Position numbers and translations under genes: made by a program. The notes under the pieces are model-generated. The model did no database searches. It saw only the letters and a list, made by a program, of their open reading frames with translations, and had not been told where the DNA came from. 64,000 nucleotides of DNA from Planctomycetota bacterium (GTDB lineage: Bacteria > Planctomycetota > B15-G4 > SIAN01), in contig JANQQL010000024.1 of NCBI GenBank assembly GCA_028289345.1, forward strand, positions 1 through 64,000. Reading direction: 5' to 3'. The stretch's first letter is position 1. Every line of letters begins with the position of its first letter. Shown here piece by piece: positions 26,968 through 35,685 of the stretch.

Positions 26968-29082
26968 TTATTCGGCGGTCACACGGACCTCGTCGATGTA
27001 GACGTCATCGCGGTTGCCACTGGCGTCGCAGCGGAACCGGATGCTGGCGTTGCTCGGGAAGTTGTAGCTGGAAGAACTGATGGTGACGGTTTCGGAGTAG
27101 AAGGTGTTGTTGTTGTACCCCTGGCCCCGGGCGAACGCCGCCACGGTCTGCCAACTGGAACCGTTGTACCACTGGACCCAGAAGTCTTCGTTGTTCTCCA
27201 TGCTGACCATCTTGAACCAGAACTCGACGGTGATGGTGTTGTAGTTCGTGGCATCGATGTTCGGCGCATAGGTGCACACCGAAGAACTGGTGTTGTCCTG
27301 GATGTTGATGGAGTCGTTGCCCTGATGGGAGTGAGTGCCACCGGTGTAGCGTCGGCAGTCCGCGCCACCATCCAGCCAGTTGCCGAAGCCGTTCTCGAAG
27401 TCGTCGTAGCTGAGTTCCGTGGGGCCGCCGCCACCCGTATCGTCAGTAGTCGCGGACTCAGTGCCCGACCAGCCGGTTTCGTTCTGGTTGGCGCTCAAGT
27501 CGCGGGCCTTGACCCGGTAGCTGTAGCTAGTGTTGGGCGAAAGGCCAGTGTCCTCGTAGGTCGCACTCGACTGCCAGCCGCTGTCGTTGCCGCCGTTGGT
27601 CGCTTCGAAGAAGTACTCGACGCCGCTGGCGTCGCTCGCCGTGGTGGCGGTCATGATGATCGAAGAGGTGCCGGTCGCTGCCGGGCCGGACGCGAACGAC
27701 ATGGGGTCCGGAGTCGGCGGAGTGGTGTCAGGTCCTGAGCCGCCCCCCGCGACGGCCGCCGCGGCATCCACGAGGCCATAACCATATTGGTTGTCCCATC
27801 CCGAGGCACCCAGATCGACCGCCGTCGACGCCAGGACGCTGCGGATGTTCTCCACACCGGTGATGCCATTGGCAATCATCAGTGCGACGACTCCCGCGAT
27901 ATGCGGAGACGCCATCGAGGTGCCTTCATAGAAGTACCAACTGAAGGAACTCGGGTCGGCGAGGTTGAAGATGTTGATGAAGGCGGGAATGGTCTGCTGC
28001 AACACGCCATCCACGTAGCCATCGCCATCTTGGTCGACGCCGACATCACCACCTGGCGCCATGATCTCGATCGCGGAACCATACTGGGAATAGCTGGTGC
28101 GCTGCTGGTCGTAGCGCACCGCGCCTACAGCGATGACTTGACTGTAGGCAGCCGGATAGGAGACCGTGCTGACACCTTCGTTCCCTGCGGCCGCCACCAG
28201 CACCACGCCGGCGTTGTAGGCGTAGTTGATCGCGTTCGAGACGGTGGAACCCGGGTTGAAGCCCGAGGGCCAAGACAGACTCATGTTGGCCACGTCCGCG
28301 CCGTTGTCCGCCGCAAAGTAAAGGGCGTTGGCAAGCTGACTTGCGGTTCCGCTTCCGGTGTAGTCCAGGACCTTCAGCGGCATGATCGAGGCATCGTAGG
28401 CGACCCCAGCCACGCCGTAGCTGTCGTTCGTGGACTGGGCGATGGTGCCGGTCACATGGGTCCCGTGGGCGTTGTTGTCGTTCGGGTGGGAATCGTTGTT
28501 CACGTAGTCCCAACCGGCCACGAACGTCGTGCCCGCAAGGTCGGGGGCTTGGACGTACTGGGTGACGCCCGACGCCACCGTGCCGGACTCATAACTCGGA
28601 ACGGCATAGTTCTCGTACGCGACGCCGGAGTCCAGCACCGCGACCACCACTCCACTTCCGGTCGAAGTGTCCCATGCCGTCGGCATGTTGATCTGGGGGA
28701 AGTGCCACTGAAAGCCATAGAACGGGTCGTTCGGAGTGGCCGTGGCATGGCACTTGGTATTGAGCTCGGCGTACTCGACTTCCGGGAGACTGTTGTAGAA
28801 GCGGACCATGTCCTCTTCGGAAACCCCCGCGGGAACTTCAATCACCTGGAACTGGTTGCGCTCCCCTTCGGAGAGCAGCTTCGACGAGAAGCGACGGTGA
28901 ATCTCCAGTCCTTCGGACTTCGACACGTGGTTCTTGAACTTGACGAGGATCTCTCCCCCGACGTACTCCGGCTGCGGAAGGCTGGCCCTCGGCGTCGTCT
29001 GTAGCTGGGCCTGAGCCATGCCAAACGTGGAAACCATGAGCGCAGCCGCGCCCAGCCCCCACCAAGAGTGAGGTTTTCGCAT
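26968..29082 (-). CDS. secreted subtilisin-like serine protease (S8)
   Basis: A 704-residue extracellular protease. Order: signal peptide (1-26), an inhibitor-I9/fervidolysin-like propeptide (about 40-110, GGEILVKFKNHVS), the S8 catalytic domain (about 135-445), one fibronectin-III-like domain (about 460-545), and a C-terminal jelly-roll/MAM-like domain (about 555-704) ending DDVYIDEVRVTAE. The catalytic triad is Asp151 (VAVLDSGV), His206 (NAHGTHVTGT) and Ser389 (GTSMASPHIAG), with oxyanion Asn301. The protein is complete and likely active in protein degradation outside the cell. The frame opens far upstream, but GGAGG and the signal peptide place the start at ATG 29082. Confidence 0.95.
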   Translation of the reverse strand: MRKPHSWWGLGAAALMVSTFGMAQAQLQTTPRASLPQPEYVGGEILVKFKNHVSKSEGLEIHRRFSSKLLSEGERNQFQVIEVPAGVSEEDMVRFYNSLPEVEYAELNTKCHATATPNDPFYGFQWHFPQINMPTAWDTSTGSGVVVAVLDSGVAYENYAVPSYESGTVASGVTQYVQAPDLAGTTFVAGWDYVNNDSHPNDNNAHGTHVTGTIAQSTNDSYGVAGVAYDASIMPLKVLDYTGSGTASQLANALYFAADNGADVANMSLSWPSGFNPGSTVSNAINYAYNAGVVLVAAAGNEGVSTVSYPAAYSQVIAVGAVRYDQQRTSYSQYGSAIEIMAPGGDVGVDQDGDGYVDGVLQQTIPAFINIFNLADPSSFSWYFYEGTSMASPHIAGVVALMIANGITGVENIRSVLASTAVDLGASGWDNQYGYGLVDAAAAVAGGGSGPDTTPPTPDPMSFASGPAATGTSSIIMTATTASDASGVEYFFEATNGGNDSGWQSSATYEDTGLSPNTSYSYRVKARDLSANQNETGWSGTESATTDDTGGGGPTELSYDDFENGFGNWLDGGADCRRYTGGTHSHQGNDSINIQDNTSSSVCTYAPNIDATNYNTITVEFWFKMVSMENNEDFWVQWYNGSSWQTVAAFARGQGYNNNTFYSETVTISSSSYNFPSNASIRFRCDASGNRDDVYIDEVRVTAE

Positions 29083-29396
29083 TCCATTCCTCCATTGCCC
29101 GGATGACTTCCTCGCAATGACGGAACTCATCCGGCTTCGGCGGCGGATTCCCGCCACCCGCGTCGGCCAGGGCACCGAGACCACGCGATTCCCCAATCTG
29201 CGTAGCTCAAGTCCCCTTAGACTTTCCCGAAACGCCCTGTCCGGGGCCCTTTTCCCGAAGGCCCACGGCGATTGTAGAGGGCTGCTGGAAAAACAACCAA
29301 AGGGGAATTTGACGTGACGGAGCCGTTCCCTAAGGAGCCCGCAACAGCTTTCGCAGTCCATGCTTGGATGCGTGGGATGCATCCGGGAATTCCCCA
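29083..29396. other. divergent intergenic region
   Basis: About 310 bases between the divergent subtilase and sulfatase genes. It must hold both promoters, but I see no clear hexamers or repeats. Confidence 0.4.
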
Positions 29397-30905
29397 ATGA
29401 GCTTGCCTGCTCGGAAACGGCTTTCCAAGACGTGGTGTCATTGGATGGTCGTGGCTTTCACGGGAGTTGCGCTCGGCGCTTGCGGTTCGGACACGTCTTC
29501 CTCCGGAGAGAGCGCGGAAACGCCAGATCGGCAGGAAGCAACGCCGGCCCAACGAGATGCCGCAATGAAGGGCAGTGGCCGACAGGCCAAGGAATCCACA
29601 ATTGGCGGCGCAAGCAAGAGCGGCAGCAGGCTCGATGACGAAAGGGCCCCAGACCGTCCAAACATTGTTCTCCTGGTCGCCGACGATCTCGGCTGGGGTG
29701 CCGTGGGGTACCACGACAGTCCGATCCAGACTCCGAACCTCGATCAACTCGCCGCCGACGGCGTTCGTCTGGAACGGTTCTACGTTTGCCCGATTTGCTC
29801 CCCCACCCGCGCCGGCCTGCTGACCGGACGCTGGCCGATTCGCTACGGAATCATGGCCACCCAGGTGAAGCGCGAGCACGAAGTTGGCTTGGATCCCGAA
29901 GAAGACACCCTCGCCGAGATGCTCGGGCGCGCAGGCTATTCGCGCCGCGGCCTCGTCGGCAAATGGCATCTCGGCGACACCCCAGAATGCCACCCACTCA
30001 ACCAAGGCTTCACGTCGTTCTATGGCTCCCTCGGAGGAATGATCGACTACCGCAAGCACAAGACGACGCGGACCTCCTCGTCGTTCTTGGACTGGTACCG
30101 CGATCACAAGCTGAGTCGCGACGGAGGTCATGCGACCACGCTGGTCGCGCAAGAGGCCACGAAGTTCATTCGCGAGCACGAAGAGGAAGACCCGTTTTTC
30201 TTGATGGTGCCCTTCCACGCCCCCCACGTCCCGCTCATGCCCGAACCCGAAGACCTGAAGAAGTACCGGCATCTTCCCGAGGACGAACAGAAGTACGCGG
30301 CCATGGTCGACGGACTGGATCAGGCGATTGGGGAGGTTCTCGCGGCGCTCGACGAAAGTGGTGTCCGGGACAACACGTTCGTCTTGTTCCTGTCCGACAA
30401 CGGTGGGCCCGAGCCGTGGAATCGACCACTTCGCGGGCGCAAGCGGCAGACGCATGAAGGTGGGATTCGTGTGCCGGCGATTGTGCACTGGCCGGATGGT
30501 GGGCTTGACGGGGGGCGGGTGGTGGAGGAGCTGGTGGGGTACATCGATGTGTATCCGACGTTGCAGCGGATCGCCGGCGTTGCAGGCAAACCTGACCGAC
30601 CGCTGGATGGAATCGATGCTCTTGCGGCAATGAGGGGGGATACCCCAATGCCTGAGCGAGACTGGTTTAGTTTCGTGGATGCTAAGGGCTCATCTCCTGG
30701 CGAGCGTTTCCAAATGCTGTCAGTCACTCGCGGCTCTTGGAAGCTGACATTCCGAGGCCTAGGCGAAGGAGAGATCAGCCTTTACAGGATAGACGAAGAT
30801 CCCCAAGAAACCCTGAGTCTTGCTGAGCGACAACGAGCCATATCTTCAGCAATGCTAGAACGTGTAACAGAGTTTAGACGACTTGAGCTAGCACCGGGTC
30901 ACTGA
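29397..30905 (+). CDS. lipoprotein sulfatase (formylglycine type)
   Basis: A 502-residue arylsulfatase-family enzyme that hydrolyses sulfate esters, probably of polysaccharides. It has a lipoprotein signal with lipobox Leu-Gly-Ala-Cys29 and a serine-rich linker. Metal residues are in VLLVADDLGWG. The active-site motif is CSPTRAGLLTGR, where Cys134 would become formylglycine. GKWHLGD and SDNGGPE are further family motifs. The anaerobic or aerobic FGly-generating enzyme is not encoded in this window. The last 85 or so codons have clearly lower GC than the rest (28 of 60 bases in 30841-30900), see findings. Start at ATG 29397 is chosen for the compact signal; 29364 is also possible. Confidence 0.93.
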   Translation: MSLPARKRLSKTWCHWMVVAFTGVALGACGSDTSSSGESAETPDRQEATPAQRDAAMKGSGRQAKESTIGGASKSGSRLDDERAPDRPNIVLLVADDLGWGAVGYHDSPIQTPNLDQLAADGVRLERFYVCPICSPTRAGLLTGRWPIRYGIMATQVKREHEVGLDPEEDTLAEMLGRAGYSRRGLVGKWHLGDTPECHPLNQGFTSFYGSLGGMIDYRKHKTTRTSSSFLDWYRDHKLSRDGGHATTLVAQEATKFIREHEEEDPFFLMVPFHAPHVPLMPEPEDLKKYRHLPEDEQKYAAMVDGLDQAIGEVLAALDESGVRDNTFVLFLSDNGGPEPWNRPLRGRKRQTHEGGIRVPAIVHWPDGGLDGGRVVEELVGYIDVYPTLQRIAGVAGKPDRPLDGIDALAAMRGDTPMPERDWFSFVDAKGSSPGERFQMLSVTRGSWKLTFRGLGEGEISLYRIDEDPQETLSLAERQRAISSAMLERVTEFRRLELAPGH

Positions 30906-30986
30906 CGATTGAACTTCCGCCCCAAATCTAGATGCCAAGGATTCGCGACCATTGGCGCAACGACAAGCCAGTCAAAGCCAACCCGC

Positions 30987-32168
30987 TTAGTGAGCATCGA
31001 CCACGAAGAAGCCTCTAAACGGATCATCCGAGGTTTGAGCCCACGCGCTCCAGGTAGCCGGATCAAGATTCATCGTTAGGCTTTCCGTCTGGCCCGGATG
31101 GTTCGGATCATAGATCTCAATTTGAACGTCATTGGCGTCACGGTCCCACTGGTAACCAACCGCGAGCACCTGGTGATTGCCTACTGCGCGCTTGAAATCT
31201 GGAACAACCCTATATGGCACCCGAATTAGGCAGATCACTTGAGGATCTCCCTTGTCTAGAGCTGCCATGAGTCGAGGCCACTCTCGCTCAACGGTAACAC
31301 GTGCGGTCCCGGAGAGCTCCGAAAGCTTGATCGCCCCCCCGCTGACCTGAGGACTCGACTTCTTTGTCGGCGGTGACGATTGCCAGGCCAACACAGCTGC
31401 CCAGGTATCTGGATAAAGCGTCGCCATTTGCGCGAGCAGTAACTCCCAAAACAGATCCAGTTCCGGACATCGTTGCTGGGGAGGCTTCGTCAAAACAGAG
31501 ACAGGCTGACCAAGACGCCACCGACGCTTCGCAGAAAGGCACATCCCTCCACATAAGCCAAAGTCCTCATCCCAGATACCAAGGCCCGGCTGCCCGAGCA
31601 GCGCAGCATCCAATGCAAAGGAATTCTTGAATTGATAACCATGCGTAGGTGGATCAAACCCCGTCGTTGTCCTCTTGACTCCTCCACTCTTCAGGATGTG
31701 CCCTTCGACGCGAACAAACTTGTAGCCGTCCGGACGGCCCCCTAGCGCGGTGACATAGTTGTCGCCTCGAGACTCACTCCAGTACAGCTTGAGAGGAACC
31801 GTCCCAGCGCGGGGTTGGGCGTAAACGTAACCTTCCACTCTCACAAACTTGTAACTCGATTTCGCACTCAGAATCCCCTCTGGGCTTGCCGCATTGAAGT
31901 TGTCCCCTCGACTCTTGTTCCAGTAGAGATTCAGAGGAACTGTGCCTGTGACCTGCTGAGAGAAAACAAATCCTTCACGCCTAACGTGAACATATTCGAC
32001 AGATGAAGACTCCGCAGAGCTCACCCCCTTGTGGGAAGAGACAGAGAAGTTATCTCTTCGCGACTGACTCCAGTAAGTGTGAAGCGGCAACAACTCGTGG
32101 CTGAAGGACAAGTCCGCCAAACAGAAACAAGAGATCGTCGCAAACAGCGCGACAGCACGAGCGTTCAT
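30987..32168 (-). CDS. secreted protein: three SRGDN repeats plus predicted papain-fold domain
   Basis: A 393-residue protein with signal peptide (1-23). Residues about 28-158 hold three repeats built on the pattern LYWSxSRGDNF ... YKFVRVEGY, a repeat known from secreted proteins of several bacteria and likely a binding module. The C-terminal half has what looks like a cysteine-peptidase core: FGLCGGMC with Cys206, GNHQVLAVGY with His331, and IYDPNHPG with Asp353/Asn355, in the order expected for a papain-like Cys-His-Asn/Asp triad. The assignment is by pattern only. The gene lies in a lower-GC patch, with codon use unlike its neighbours, which suggests transfer. Confidence 0.7.
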   Translation of the reverse strand: MNARAVALFATISCFCLADLSFSHELLPLHTYWSQSRRDNFSVSSHKGVSSAESSSVEYVHVRREGFVFSQQVTGTVPLNLYWNKSRGDNFNAASPEGILSAKSSYKFVRVEGYVYAQPRAGTVPLKLYWSESRGDNYVTALGGRPDGYKFVRVEGHILKSGGVKRTTTGFDPPTHGYQFKNSFALDAALLGQPGLGIWDEDFGLCGGMCLSAKRRWRLGQPVSVLTKPPQQRCPELDLFWELLLAQMATLYPDTWAAVLAWQSSPPTKKSSPQVSGGAIKLSELSGTARVTVEREWPRLMAALDKGDPQVICLIRVPYRVVPDFKRAVGNHQVLAVGYQWDRDANDVQIEIYDPNHPGQTESLTMNLDPATWSAWAQTSDDPFRGFFVVDAH

Positions 32169-32280
32169 GACTCAATACCCCGCTAGGGACGAATCGTAAG
32201 GAGCGTCAATTGCCGAAGCAGTGGCCACGTATGCTATGGACAGAGCGACCGATGTTGCCTATCGGTTAGTAGTGCAATCC

Positions 32281-32679
32281 CTAGAGCTGAACATTAGCAT
32301 TTATCAGACGATACCCAAACACCACCCGCTCGCTCAGTGTCAGCACCAGCACCAGAAACACCCCCGGCTCTTCACTACGCACCAGCACATGCTGGTACCG
32401 ACCGCCCGAGGTCTGATACACCTGGTCCACCACACGAGCTGAGAAGTCATGCCCTTCGAAGTCCTCCTGCGGAATCTTCTCGAAGTCTGCCCAGTAGTCG
32501 AACGGTGGTGTCCGGCGAGGGTCCACCGGAGTCATGATGGTCGAGAAAGTCGCATCGAACGCGGTGCGGTTGAGCTTGCGGGGAACAGCCGGAGTTCCGG
32601 CACGCAGTTCACGCGTGCCTCGCTTCTTCAAAGACTCGTGACGGCGGTTGGACGCTTCGCTCGAACGACCTCCGCTCAT
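32281..32679 (-). CDS. small conserved-looking protein coupled to DUF3465
   Basis: About 132 residues, basic at the N-terminus (SLKKRGTRELRAG), with a compact C-terminal domain (FDYWADFEKIPQEDFEGHDF and then a beta-rich part ending in a hydrophobic strand FLVLVLTLSERVVFGY). I do not recognise a family. The ATG overlaps the stop of the upstream DUF3465 gene as ATGA, so the two are translationally coupled and probably act together. The last few codons run into the lower-GC patch, so the native C-terminus may have been altered. Confidence 0.65.
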   Translation of the reverse strand: MSGGRSSEASNRRHESLKKRGTRELRAGTPAVPRKLNRTAFDATFSTIMTPVDPRRTPPFDYWADFEKIPQEDFEGHDFSARVVDQVYQTSGGRYQHVLVRSEEPGVFLVLVLTLSERVVFGYRLINANVQL

Positions 32680-33134
32680 TCGTAAGTCTGTCCCCCTCGG
32701 CGCAACCATCCTCCTTCGTGGCGGCCAGCGGGATCGTGGTGGGTCCAGTGGACGACACCTCCCTTGTCGTTCCACTCGTACTCACCCTTGAATTCGATCC
32801 GGTCTCCGAGAGTGAGGGGCACGCGTGGGGCGAGATCGATGTTGTGGGCGATGAGGACCGTGGCGCCGTCTTGGAGTTCGAGAATGAAACGCTGGTGCTT
32901 GGAGCCTTCGAGGTCATCTGGCAGGACGCTAATCACCGCACCGGAGCCTTCCACCATGACATCGGACCTGCGATCGGCAAACGCCTTGAGGATGGTGGCG
33001 TTTCCCGGAGCGGCCGAGGAAGAACTCCCGGACGACAGGTCCACGATGCCGAGCTGTTGCAGGCCCCAACCAATTGCCACGATGACGGCCGCCGCGAGGG
33101 TTCCCTTCCCAGTCGATCTCTTTCGTCGATTCAT
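32676..33134 (-). CDS. DUF3465 family membrane-anchored protein
   Basis: A 152-residue protein with an N-terminal membrane anchor or signal (AAAVIVAIGWGLQQLGIV) after a basic start. The rest matches the DUF3465 pattern closely: GSGAVISVLPDDLEGSKHQR, HNIDLAPRVP, FKGEYEWNDKGG and VVHWTHHDPAGRHEGGW. The domain is small, OB-fold-like and of unknown function, and is facing the periplasm here. Complete by length. It precedes and overlaps the 132-residue partner gene. Confidence 0.88.
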   Translation of the reverse strand: MNRRKRSTGKGTLAAAVIVAIGWGLQQLGIVDLSSGSSSSAAPGNATILKAFADRRSDVMVEGSGAVISVLPDDLEGSKHQRFILELQDGATVLIAHNIDLAPRVPLTLGDRIEFKGEYEWNDKGGVVHWTHHDPAGRHEGGWLRRGGQTYE

Positions 33135-33359
33135 GTTCGCATTCTAACAAGCTCTGAATGAGCGGCCGAAGCTGGCGGAGTCGCTCTCACCGACGCCCGA
33201 ATGCCTGAAAAGCAGCCTCCCGCTGGAACTCGCTGCTCCCCGTCATCATGCCGATCCAACCGGCGAGATTGACCCAGCGACACCCAAGAGGTCCTCCCAG
33301 GCGTCGATCGGGGGTTCTCACTCCTCACCCCTGGATCGTTCGGGGTACCATCGCGCCCC

Positions 33360-33701
33360 ATGACTGCCGATGCTCGACAACCCGATGATCGCTCTTCGCC
33401 GTCCTACTGGCGCAGCAATCTCAGGCTCACCGTGGCGCTATTGGTCGTTTGGTTCGCGGCAGGGCCGTGCTGTGGAATCCTCTTCGCAGACCAACTGAAC
33501 GAGTTTCACCTCGGCGGCTTCCCCTTGGGCTTCTGGTTCGCCCAGCAGGGTTCCATCCTCGTCTTCGTTTTGCTGATTCTGGTGTACGCGGTCTGCTTGA
33601 ACATCCTCGATCACCGGCATCGTGGAGTCACCGAATCGTTGCCGCTTGATGCCGAGCCGACCTCCGAGTCGGAGGCGGCTTCCGAGTCCTCTTCGCCATG
33701 A
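33360..33701 (+). CDS. DUF4212: small subunit of sodium:solute symporter
   Basis: A 113-residue inner-membrane protein with two transmembrane helices (about 24-42 and 64-85) and the family signature YWRSNLRLTVALLVVWF, then FPLGFWFAQQGSI. Proteins of this type are always encoded next to a large symporter of the VC_2705 subfamily and form its small subunit. The next gene overlaps it by four bases (ATGA), which confirms the pairing. No Shine-Dalgarno sequence is obvious before the ATG. Confidence 0.92.
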   Translation: MTADARQPDDRSSPSYWRSNLRLTVALLVVWFAAGPCCGILFADQLNEFHLGGFPLGFWFAQQGSILVFVLLILVYAVCLNILDHRHRGVTESLPLDAEPTSESEAASESSSP

Positions 33702-35503
33702 GCATTCCGGCCTGGACATTCCTGTTCGTCGGGTTGACCTTCAGCGCCTACCTGGGCATCGCTTGGCTGACGCGGGTGCGAGACACGAAAGGCTTTTTCG
33801 TCGCTGGCCGGGGCGTTCCCTCCATGGCCAACGGCATGGCCACCGCCGCCGACTGGATGAGTGCCGCCTCGTTCATCTCCATGGCGGGGTTGATCTCCAC
33901 CATGGGCTACGCCGGCGGTGTCTACCTGATGGGATGGACCGGCGGCTATGTCTTGCTGGCCTTGCTCCTTGCCCCGTACTTGCGCAAGTTTGGCCATTAC
34001 ACTGTGCCGGACTTCGTCGGCGACCGCTACGACTCGAACGTGGCCCGTGTGGTCGCAGTGATCTGTGCCATTTTCGTCAGCTTCACCTACGTCGCCGGAC
34101 AGATGCGCGGCGTGGGCATCGTGTTCTCACGATTCCTGGAAGTGGACATCAACGTCGGCGTCACGATCGGCATGGCCATCGTGTTCATCTACGCGGTGCT
34201 CGGCGGGATGAAGGGAATCACTTGGACCCAGGTGGCCCAGTACTGGGTCCTGATCACCGCATTCCTGATTCCCGCCATTGCCATCAGCATCAAACTCACC
34301 GGTCACTCGGTCCCCCAGATCGGCATGGGCAGCGAGTTGGCCGGCCACGGGGTCGCGTTCCTGACCAAGCTCGACCAGATCCAGCAAGACCTTGGGTTCT
34401 CTCGCTACACCGAAGCGTTCACCGGCAGCTGGAACAAGATCAACGTGTTCTGTGTGGCGGTGTCCCTGATGGTGGGCACCGCGGGCCTGCCCCACGTCAT
34501 CGTTCGCTTCTACACGGTCAAGAACGTCCGCGCCGCTCGTTGGAGCGCATTCTGGGCACTGCTGTTCATTTCTTTGCTCTACTTGACCGCCCCGGCGACG
34601 GCGGCCTTTGCCCGGTACTACATGATCCAGAGCCTCCACCAGAAGTCAGCGGCGGATCTCCCTTCTTGGTTTCACAACTGGCAGAAGACCGGCCTCATCT
34701 TGTGGCTCGACGATGGCAACGGAATGCTCGAGTACTACGGCCCTGACCCGAGTGACTCCAGCCATCAAAACGAAGTGTTTCGCAGCGGCAAGCTGTCGGC
34801 GTCGGAACTCGCCAACATTCAGAGCAGGCACCAACAGTGGATCGACTCGAACGGGACAACAGGTGAGGACGGCCGTGCGGTGATGACGGCGAAGGGGCTC
34901 ACTGGCCCGGATCGCGACATCATCGTCCTCGCTACCCCCGAGATGGCCGAGCTCGCCAACTGGATGATCGCTCTGGTGGCGGCCGGCGGACTTGCCGCCG
35001 CACTGTCGACCGCAAGCGGTCTCCTGCTGGTGATCTCTTCGAGCGTCGCCCACGACCTGTACTACCGCATTCTGAATCCCCAAGCCTCCGAAGCCAAACG
35101 ACTCGCGGTAGGACGCACCGTGATCGGCCTCTCGGTGGTGATCGCCGGCTTGTTTGGCATCTTTCCGCCCGGGTTCGTGAGCCAAGTGGTCGCTTTCGCC
35201 TTTGGACTGGCAGCGTCTAGCTTCTTCCCAGCGCTATTGCTCGGCATCTTCTCCCGTCGAGTCAGCGCGGTGCCTGCCATCACCGGCATGGTCGCGGGGA
35301 TCACCTTCACTGGCAGCTACATCATCGGCAGCGTCTATCGCGGCATGGAGCCCTGGTGCTTCGGCATCGGCCCTCAGGGCATCGGTGCCGTGGGCATGGC
35401 CTTGAACCTGACCGTGACGTTGGCGCTGACACCACTCTTCCCCGCACCGCCACCTGCCGTTCGCGAAATGGTCGCTCGCATTCGGGAACCGGAGCAGGAC
35501 TGA
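33698..35503 (+). CDS. sodium:solute symporter, large subunit (VC_2705 subfamily)
   Basis: A 601-residue multi-pass inner-membrane transporter of the SSS family, related to acetate permease ActP. Family features include the start RDTKGFFVAGRGVPSMANGMATAADWMSAASF (shown here in part only), and YAVLGGMKGITWTQVAQYWVL. A loop of about 110 residues between helices (about 330-430) is typical for this subfamily. It would import a small carboxylate such as acetate with sodium; the substrate is inferred from the family, not seen. It is coupled to the small subunit by a four-base overlap. Confidence 0.93.
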   Translation: MSIPAWTFLFVGLTFSAYLGIAWLTRVRDTKGFFVAGRGVPSMANGMATAADWMSAASFISMAGLISTMGYAGGVYLMGWTGGYVLLALLLAPYLRKFGHYTVPDFVGDRYDSNVARVVAVICAIFVSFTYVAGQMRGVGIVFSRFLEVDINVGVTIGMAIVFIYAVLGGMKGITWTQVAQYWVLITAFLIPAIAISIKLTGHSVPQIGMGSELAGHGVAFLTKLDQIQQDLGFSRYTEAFTGSWNKINVFCVAVSLMVGTAGLPHVIVRFYTVKNVRAARWSAFWALLFISLLYLTAPATAAFARYYMIQSLHQKSAADLPSWFHNWQKTGLILWLDDGNGMLEYYGPDPSDSSHQNEVFRSGKLSASELANIQSRHQQWIDSNGTTGEDGRAVMTAKGLTGPDRDIIVLATPEMAELANWMIALVAAGGLAAALSTASGLLLVISSSVAHDLYYRILNPQASEAKRLAVGRTVIGLSVVIAGLFGIFPPGFVSQVVAFAFGLAASSFFPALLLGIFSRRVSAVPAITGMVAGITFTGSYIIGSVYRGMEPWCFGIGPQGIGAVGMALNLTVTLALTPLFPAPPPAVREMVARIREPEQD

Positions 35504-35685
35504 CAGTGTCAACATCGACGGAAGCCAAAGGCAGTCGCCTGCAGCCCTGGATGTCGAGACGAGAAGCGGCCATCACCTTGAATGGCAGCAACAGCGTCTG
35601 CAATGAGCTGGACAGCCGCGCAGGCATCGCAGAACATCGTCGGGGTCGCCCGGAAGCTCTACCGTAACAGCCAGAGGATTGAAAG

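Noticed and set aside
27787-29004. A 405-residue plus-strand frame opposite the subtilase
   Set aside because: It is antisense to the S8 catalytic domain and lacks any recognisable motif.
26968-29397. An 809-residue subtilase starting at 29397
   Set aside because: The first 105 residues are non-homologous and precede a strong GGAGG site and a normal signal peptide at 29082.
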